Assembly (NCBI GenBank): GCA_002551355.1
Contig: NTHE01000010.1
Coordinates: forward strand, 1 to 64,000
Source of the DNA: Streptomyces sp. man185
GTDB taxonomy: Bacteria > Actinomycetota > Actinomycetes > Streptomycetales > Streptomycetaceae
Direction of reading: 5' to 3'
DNA: 64,000 nt
In this document: piece by piece, positions 59,853-64,000 of the stretch
Layout of the letters: each line of letters opens with the position of its first letter
Position numbering within the stretch: the stretch's first letter is position 1
Position numbers and translations under genes: made by a program
The notes under the pieces: generated by a model
Databases searched by the model: none
What the model was told of the DNA's origin: nothing
What the model saw: the letters and a program-made list of their open reading frames with translations, nothing else

Positions 59853-59888
59853 GGGTACACCGTACTCGCATGCGAGTACGGTGTACCC
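59853..59888. promoter_or_regulatory. 36-bp perfect palindrome, probable TetR operator
   Basis: Each arm is 18 bases (left arm GGGTACACCGTACTCGCA) with no spacer and no mismatch. It lies between the divergent drrA-like and TetR genes and includes two overlapping GTACxxxGTAC cores, enough for two regulator dimers. Confidence 0.85.
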
Positions 59889-59918
59889 AACCCTGTTCCG
59901 GAGCACTACGCTGCCTCC

Positions 59919-60707
59919 ATGGCGAAAGACGGATCGACAGCGGCGACGGACGGCACGGCCACCGGGAGCGGCGATATCGCACGCAGCCTGGAACTCCTGT
60001 GGGGCACCGGGGAACGCCCCGGCCGCGGACCCAAACCGGGCCTCACGCTGGACCGGATCGTCACCGCGGCGGTCGCCGTCGCGGACGCGGAGGGGCTGTC
60101 CGCCGTCTCCATGCGCCGGCTCTCCGCCGAGCTCGGCACGGGCACGATGTCGCTCTACCGGTACGTCCCCGGCAAGGCCGAACTGCTGGATCTGATGCTC
60201 GACCGGGTGCTGGGCGAACCGTTCGCCGACCACCCCGGCGAGCCCCCTGCCGACTGGCGCGAGGCGGTCGACCGGATGGCCCGCGGGCACCTGGACACGC
60301 TGCGCCGCCACCCCTGGCTGCTGAAGATCAACCAGGCCCGTACGGTGCTCGGCCCCAGCGCCCTGCGCGGACTGGAGCTCGCGCTCACCGGGCTGCGGGG
60401 CATGGGGCTGCGCGACCCCGAGCTGATCAGCGTGATCATCACGGTCAACAGCTTCGTGGAGGGCCTCGCCCGCACCCGGGCCGACGAGGCGGAGGCGGTG
60501 GCGCAGACCGGGCTGAGCGACGAGGAGTTCTGGGACAACCAGCGCCCCTACCTGGAGCGGGCCATGCTCAGCGGCACGTACCCGCAGATGGCAGGCATGG
60601 CGGAGGACACCTTCAGCCCCGACTTCGACCATTTCGAGTTCGGGCTGCACCGGCTGATCGCCGGTTTCGAGGCCCTGGTCCAGGAGCGGACGGCGGCCCG
60701 GAAATGA
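59919..60707 (+). CDS. TetR-family regulator of the DrrAB-type exporter
   Basis: The 262-residue repressor has a helix-turn-helix at about 43-88 (LDRIVTAAVAVADAEG, then RRLSAELGTGTMSLYRYVPGKAELLDLM by position) and a large C-terminal ligand domain of the TetR_C_1 type with DxxFEFGLHRLIAG near the end. Regulators of this type are divergent from the exporter they repress and are released by the exported drug. A TACGCT hexamer ends 6 bases before the ATG at 59919, so a leaderless transcript is likely. Confidence 0.9.
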   Translation: MAKDGSTAATDGTATGSGDIARSLELLWGTGERPGRGPKPGLTLDRIVTAAVAVADAEGLSAVSMRRLSAELGTGTMSLYRYVPGKAELLDLMLDRVLGEPFADHPGEPPADWREAVDRMARGHLDTLRRHPWLLKINQARTVLGPSALRGLELALTGLRGMGLRDPELISVIITVNSFVEGLARTRADEAEAVAQTGLSDEEFWDNQRPYLERAMLSGTYPQMAGMAEDTFSPDFDHFEFGLHRLIAGFEALVQERTAARK

Positions 60708-60738
60708 CAGCGCCCGCGGCCCGTGCCCCAATGGATAC

Positions 60739-61140
60739 ATGGACGCCAGCCGGGAGCTCGCTCCTTTCGTCAAGCAGTACGCCGTCCTGCTGAGCACCCA
60801 CCGGCAGGACGGGACCTCCGTCGGCACACCGGTCAACATCGCCGTCGAAGGCGATCACGCGTTCATCCGCACGTTCTCCTCCGCCTGGAAGGTCGAGCGG
60901 ATGCGCAACCACCCGCGGGTGGAGCTCGCACCGTGCACGGTGCGGGGCAGCCCGACCGGACCGCAGATCCGGGCGCACGCACGGCTGCTGCGGCCGGGCA
61001 CGAAGGAGAACACGCACGCGGCGCGGATGCTGTCGCGCAAGTACCCGGTCGTGCAGGGCGTGCTCGTCCCGCTCGCGCACCGGCTGAAGCGGGACCGGAC
61101 GCTGCACTACGAGGTGTGGCCGGTGACGGAGGAGGGCTGA
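60739..61140 (+). CDS. PPOX-class F420-dependent oxidoreductase-like protein
   Basis: The 133-residue split-barrel flavin-binding protein has YAVLLSTHRQDGTSVGTPVNIAVEGDHAFIRTFSSAWKVERMRNHPRVELAP, covering about residues 14-64 (cited by position). This matches the small F420/FMN-binding PPOX group of actinomycetes, with THYEVWPV-like residues at the C-terminus. It would use reduced F420 or flavin to reduce an unknown substrate. It follows the TetR gene by 31 bases on the same strand and may be co-transcribed and controlled by the same operator. Confidence 0.82.
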   Translation: MDASRELAPFVKQYAVLLSTHRQDGTSVGTPVNIAVEGDHAFIRTFSSAWKVERMRNHPRVELAPCTVRGSPTGPQIRAHARLLRPGTKENTHAARMLSRKYPVVQGVLVPLAHRLKRDRTLHYEVWPVTEEG

Positions 61141-61156
61141 GGAGTCCGGGTGGGCC

Positions 61157-62179
61157 TCAGCCCTGCCCCCGCTTCCGGCGGAGCGCGAACCACAGGACCG
61201 CCACCCCGACCACTACCGCCGCACCGAGCCCGGCTCCGCCCCTGCCCTCACCCTCGTCGCCACCGGCATCGTCACCCGCGCCGTCGCTCCCCGGGGGCTT
61301 CCCCGGCTCCTGGCCACCTCCGGAGCCGCCGCCCGCACCCTCCGCCTCCACCCGGACGACACCGCTGCGGACCCCCTCCGAGCCGAACATCAGGGCCGAG
61401 CCGTCCGCCGTGTACGTCACCGACTCGGCCTGCCGCTGGAACGGGGCGGCGATCGACCGGTCCTCGCCGAGGCGGCCGTTCTCGAAGGCGTACTCGCGAG
61501 CGCTGAAGTACGAACGCAGCACCAGCCTCTTCCCGTCCGGCGAGAAGGCCCCGTCGGTGACCCACGGCACCTCACCCACCCGCCGGAACACGTTCGTGGA
61601 GCCGGCCGTCAGCTTCGCGGGACCTTCGTACAGGCCGCCGCCGTCCTCGTTCTTGGAGGCGATGAAGACGCGGCCGGTCTCCGGGTGAACCATCAGCGCC
61701 TCGGCGTTGCGGGCCCCGTCGGCGTACTTCACGTCGTACTGGACGGCGTTGACGGTCGCGTCGCGCAGGGTCTTCGGCTCGGGGAAGCGGTAGATCCAGA
61801 CGTGGTCCCAGGTGCCGTCGAGGTTGTCGCCGATGTCACCGACGTAGAGGTCGCCGTCGGGCCCGACCGAGATGCCCTCGACGTCCCTCGGCTCCCCCAC
61901 GCCCCGCAGGGTGATGGTCGCGAGGGTCTTCCCGGTGCGGGAGTCGACGGCGAAGACGTAGGGGCCGTCGTCGCTGTCGTTGTGCGTCCAGTAGACGCCG
62001 GGGTGCGCGCGGCTGGCGGCGAGGCCGCTGGACTCGGTGATGCGGGGGTCCTCGATCGTGAAGTCACGGTCGGCCCGGCCGTCGTCGGCCACGGCCGGAC
62101 CGCCCCCGGCGAGCAGCAGAAGAGCGGCGGCGAGGGCGGCGGCACGGGTGCCCGCCGGGCCGGTCAGATACGAACGCAT
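61157..62179 (-). CDS. Secreted beta-propeller-like protein with C-terminal membrane anchor
   Basis: The 340-residue exported protein has a signal peptide at about residues 1-31 (RSYLTGPAGTR, Ala/Leu core, AVADDG). A domain follows with repeated strand motifs such as GVYWTHNDSDDGPYVFAVD, DVEGISVGPDGDLYVGDIGDN and AEALMVHPETGRVFIASK, which suggests a six-bladed beta-propeller (phytase/SdiA-regulated or NHL-like). A Gly/Pro/Asp-rich linker (about 268-310), a hydrophobic helix and RRKRGQG at the end make a membrane anchor. No LPxTG motif is present. Function is unknown; a calcium- or substrate-binding surface protein is possible. Confidence 0.75.
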   Translation of the reverse strand: MRSYLTGPAGTRAAALAAALLLLAGGGPAVADDGRADRDFTIEDPRITESSGLAASRAHPGVYWTHNDSDDGPYVFAVDSRTGKTLATITLRGVGEPRDVEGISVGPDGDLYVGDIGDNLDGTWDHVWIYRFPEPKTLRDATVNAVQYDVKYADGARNAEALMVHPETGRVFIASKNEDGGGLYEGPAKLTAGSTNVFRRVGEVPWVTDGAFSPDGKRLVLRSYFSAREYAFENGRLGEDRSIAAPFQRQAESVTYTADGSALMFGSEGVRSGVVRVEAEGAGGGSGGGQEPGKPPGSDGAGDDAGGDEGEGRGGAGLGAAVVVGVAVLWFALRRKRGQG

Positions 62180-62237
62180 GGCCCAAGTGTCCATCGTCAC
62201 GTCGCAGGCCGGAGGCATGATCGGCCATGATGACGCC

Positions 62238-62957
62238 ATGCGTTTCCTCTTCGTCGGCGATTCCATGACCATCGGGTGCGCCGGCGACTTCACCTGGCGC
62301 TACCGGATGTGGCAGCACCTGGAGGCGTTCCCCGGCCTCCCGTACGAGATCGTCGGCCCGCGCTCGACGCTGCACGACGCGGAGGCGAACGCCCCGCTCT
62401 CCCACGCGTACGCCGAGCCGTCCTTCCCGCCCGCCGCCCGCCGTCATCTGTCCGGCTGGGGCGAGGGCTGGCTGCACATGGCCCCGATGATCGCGGACGC
62501 GGTACGCGGGGCGGAGGCGGACATCCTGCTGGTCTCGCTCGGCCTGATAGACCTCGGGTTCTACACGGACGCCGAGCAGACGGCGGCGAACGCCCGCACG
62601 TTCGTCACGGCGGCGCGCACGGCGAACCCGCGCATCCGCATGGTGCTGCTCCCGGTGATACCGAACGTCCGGGCCGAGACGGACGCCCCCTTCGCCGCCT
62701 CGTGCGCCCGCTTCAACGAGCTGCTCGCCAAGGCTGTGGCCGACCTCGGCACCCCCGCCTCCCCGCTTCTCCTGGCCTCGCACCCGCCGGGCTACGACAT
62801 CCATACGGACACGTACGACGGCACGCACCCCGGCCCGACCGGCGAACACCTCCTCGCGGCCGCATTCGCCGACGCGATGCACCAGGGGTGGGGGCTGGGC
62901 GGACCGTACGCGGGGCAGCCGGCGCTGGTCGGCGGACCGGTCACCGCGGAGGGCTGA
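62238..62957 (+). CDS. SGNH/GDSL-family hydrolase
   Basis: The 239-residue esterase-like protein has FLFVGDSMTIGCAGD at residues 3-17 with the nucleophile Ser in GDSM, and DGTHPGPTGEHLLAAAF near 195-211 with the Asp and His of block V. The intermediate Gly and Asn blocks are weaker (SLGLIDLGF). No signal peptide is present, so it should be cytosolic. It may act on acyl, acetyl or phospholipid esters. It is divergent from the secreted protein gene with 58 bases between starts. CATGAT ends 6 bases before the ATG, suggesting a leaderless start. Confidence 0.82.
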   Translation: MRFLFVGDSMTIGCAGDFTWRYRMWQHLEAFPGLPYEIVGPRSTLHDAEANAPLSHAYAEPSFPPAARRHLSGWGEGWLHMAPMIADAVRGAEADILLVSLGLIDLGFYTDAEQTAANARTFVTAARTANPRIRMVLLPVIPNVRAETDAPFAASCARFNELLAKAVADLGTPASPLLLASHPPGYDIHTDTYDGTHPGPTGEHLLAAAFADAMHQGWGLGGPYAGQPALVGGPVTAEG

Positions 62958-63046
62958 CCCGCCCCGAAGGCGGCTCCCAGACCGAGCAGTCGTGCGCGAA
63001 GAACACTCGCCGCGGGTCGACACGATGCCGACGGAGACAGCCCCCC

Positions 63047-63688
63047 TCACCCGCTCCGCTGCGACCCCAGCATCGACAGGGCCAGCTGCGTCAGTTCACC
63101 GGAGACCTCACCGGGACGGGCCCGGCGGCAGCGGCGGGCGTGGTGGGCCATCAGTTCGTGGACCGTGCCGACCATCACCATCACGTCGACCCGGTGGTCC
63201 CGGTCCTCCGCCTCGCCCCGGTCCACCGCCCGCTCGGCCTCCCCCGTCAGGAACTCCGTCCACAGCGCCCGCCAGAGCTTGCAGTGCTCGTCCACCACGG
63301 CGCTCACGCCCAGCACCTCGACAAACGTCACACGGGCCTCGCGCGGGTCTCTGGTGACGGCCTCCACGTAGGCGTCGAAGAGCCGCCGGACCCGCTCCTC
63401 GATCGAGCACTCCTCGATGTCCTCGGACAGCAGGGCGCGCTCCGCCGCCCGCAGCCCGGTCGTCGTGACCCGGTTGTGGAGGGCGATGAGCAGCCCCTCC
63501 CGGGAGCCGTACTCCTGACGCAGCACCTCGACCGGCACACCGGCCGCCTCGCACACATCATGCTCGGCGGTCGCCCGGTATCCGTTGATGCCGTACAACT
63601 CCCTGGCTGCTTCGAGAAGTTGTTCCCGCGCCTGTGTGCGCGCGGCATCCCCGGGCCCGGTCCGCTGAACCGTCCAGCTGTCCGCCAC
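63047..63688 (-). CDS. TetR-family regulator
   Basis: This is a 213-residue regulator. The helix-turn-helix at about residues 20-65 (REQLLEAARELYGINGYRATAEHDVCEAAGVPVEVLRQEY, by position) has a Cys in the turn region. A helical ligand domain follows with RVTFVEVLGVS and several His residues near the C-terminus (VHELMAHHARRCRRAR). The GTG at 63688 is preceded by AAGGAGG with good spacing; longer in-frame starts up to 63793 lack a site. A palindrome at 63933-63946 is a possible target. Confidence 0.87.
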   Translation of the reverse strand: MADSWTVQRTGPGDAARTQAREQLLEAARELYGINGYRATAEHDVCEAAGVPVEVLRQEYGSREGLLIALHNRVTTTGLRAAERALLSEDIEECSIEERVRRLFDAYVEAVTRDPREARVTFVEVLGVSAVVDEHCKLWRALWTEFLTGEAERAVDRGEAEDRDHRVDVMVMVGTVHELMAHHARRCRRARPGEVSGELTQLALSMLGSQRSG

Positions 63689-64000
63689 CGGTCCTCCTTG
63701 AGGGCAAGGTGCGGGAGAGACGCCTGCGCGCCTCTGCACGAACCGCCGCCCCATTGTGCTCGCCCCGCCGTCGTCCGGACGGCCGCGCCACACCCATACG
63801 GGGGAATACCCGCACGCGGAAACGCTTCTTCTTCAGGCGCCCGGGCGCGCCCGCACACCCGTCCTAGCCGACCGCTTTCGACCCCCTGCCACCCGCCCGC
63901 ACAGGCGTCCCCCTCGCACCGCCAACCCCGCGTTGAACGTGTTCAAACCGCTCTGGCACGATGGCCGTGGCTGCCGCCCCGGGTGGGCGTGCCGCACGTA
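63689..64000. other. Terminal non-coding region with a 14-bp dyad
   Basis: There are 312 bases after the TetR start with no supportable complete gene. TTGAACGTGTTCAA at 63933-63946 is a perfect inverted repeat (6-bp arms, 2-base centre) and could be an operator for a plus-strand gene beginning near the window edge. An ATG at 63961 opens 13 codons to the end, too few to judge. Confidence 0.45.

Noticed and set aside
63961..64000. Start of a plus-strand gene at ATG 63961
   Set aside because: Only 13 codons are visible, Ala/Gly/Arg-rich, with no ribosome site and an imperfect promoter; not enough to call.

Overview
The window is chromosomal DNA from a Streptomyces-type actinomycete. The evidence is very high G+C, frequent GTG/TTG starts, tight ATGA/GTGA gene overlaps, many leaderless-looking starts with a TANNNT hexamer 6-8 bases before the start codon, a complete conservon (cvnA-B-C-D plus two P450 genes), a DmdR1-type iron regulator, and a pdxH/citA/serC gene set. 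From memory the order resembles the core-arm region of S. coelicolor around SCO4366-SCO4400. That synteny is recollection, not computed. I see no rRNA, tRNA, CRISPR array or intact insertion sequence.

Layout. 1-6.2 kb: end of a prim-pol-like gene, a two-gene ABC exporter, an alpha/beta hydrolase without its nucleophile serine, dmdR1, and divergent from it a SIS-domain sugar-phosphate enzyme with a DasR-type operator. 6.2-11.8 kb: a two-component system facing a lipoprotein/adaptor/MacB-like efflux operon. 11.8-19.4 kb: a PAS/PAS/GAF sensor, a compact plus-strand unit of unknown function (promoter, 12-codon ORF, several hairpins), pdxH, a citrate-synthase-like gene, and small metabolic and resistance-like genes. 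19.4-24.8 kb is more accessory: an editing-less AlaRS paralogue behind a short upstream ORF, a decayed pterin-dehydratase-like fragment, inverted repeats, an HTH protein and a secreted serine hydrolase. 24.8-29.4 kb: an SseB protein, an ESX-type protein, a WXG-type toxin with a C-terminal papain-fold domain, a small YrhB-like immunity candidate, and a two-repeat protein that appears to fuse YrhB-like domains to dead toxin-like half-domains.

29.4-39.8 kb is a minus-strand acyl-CoA catabolic cluster: TetR regulator, enoyl-CoA hydratase, CoA ligase, acyl-CoA dehydrogenase, biotin-dependent carboxylase alpha and beta, AtuA-like protein and a TIGR03084-type protein. Its composition recalls the Atu acyclic-terpene and Liu leucine/isovalerate pathways. 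A 22-bp dyad lies in its promoter region. 39.9-46.3 kb: a DinB protein, a broken PIN gene, an EamA exporter divergent from a LysR regulator with a perfect palindrome between them, and a giant FAD/Fe-S oxidoreductase.

46.5-52.0 kb is the conservon. Its first P450 lacks the K-helix ExxR arginine, as reported for CYP157; the second looks like CYP154. serC follows. 53.4-64 kb: a Uma2 nuclease-like gene, a five-gene minus-strand operon (YcaC-like hydrolase, acetyltransferase, ferredoxin, NTF2-like, methyltransferase) facing a MarR regulator across two dyads, a DrrAB-type exporter facing a TetR regulator across a perfect 36-bp palindrome, an F420-type oxidoreductase, a wall- or membrane-anchored secreted protein, an SGNH hydrolase and another TetR gene.

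The candidates I find most worth following are the structured micro-transcription unit at 13.4 kb, the toxin/immunity cassette at 26-29.4 kb, and the several divergent regulator/target pairs with very clear operators.
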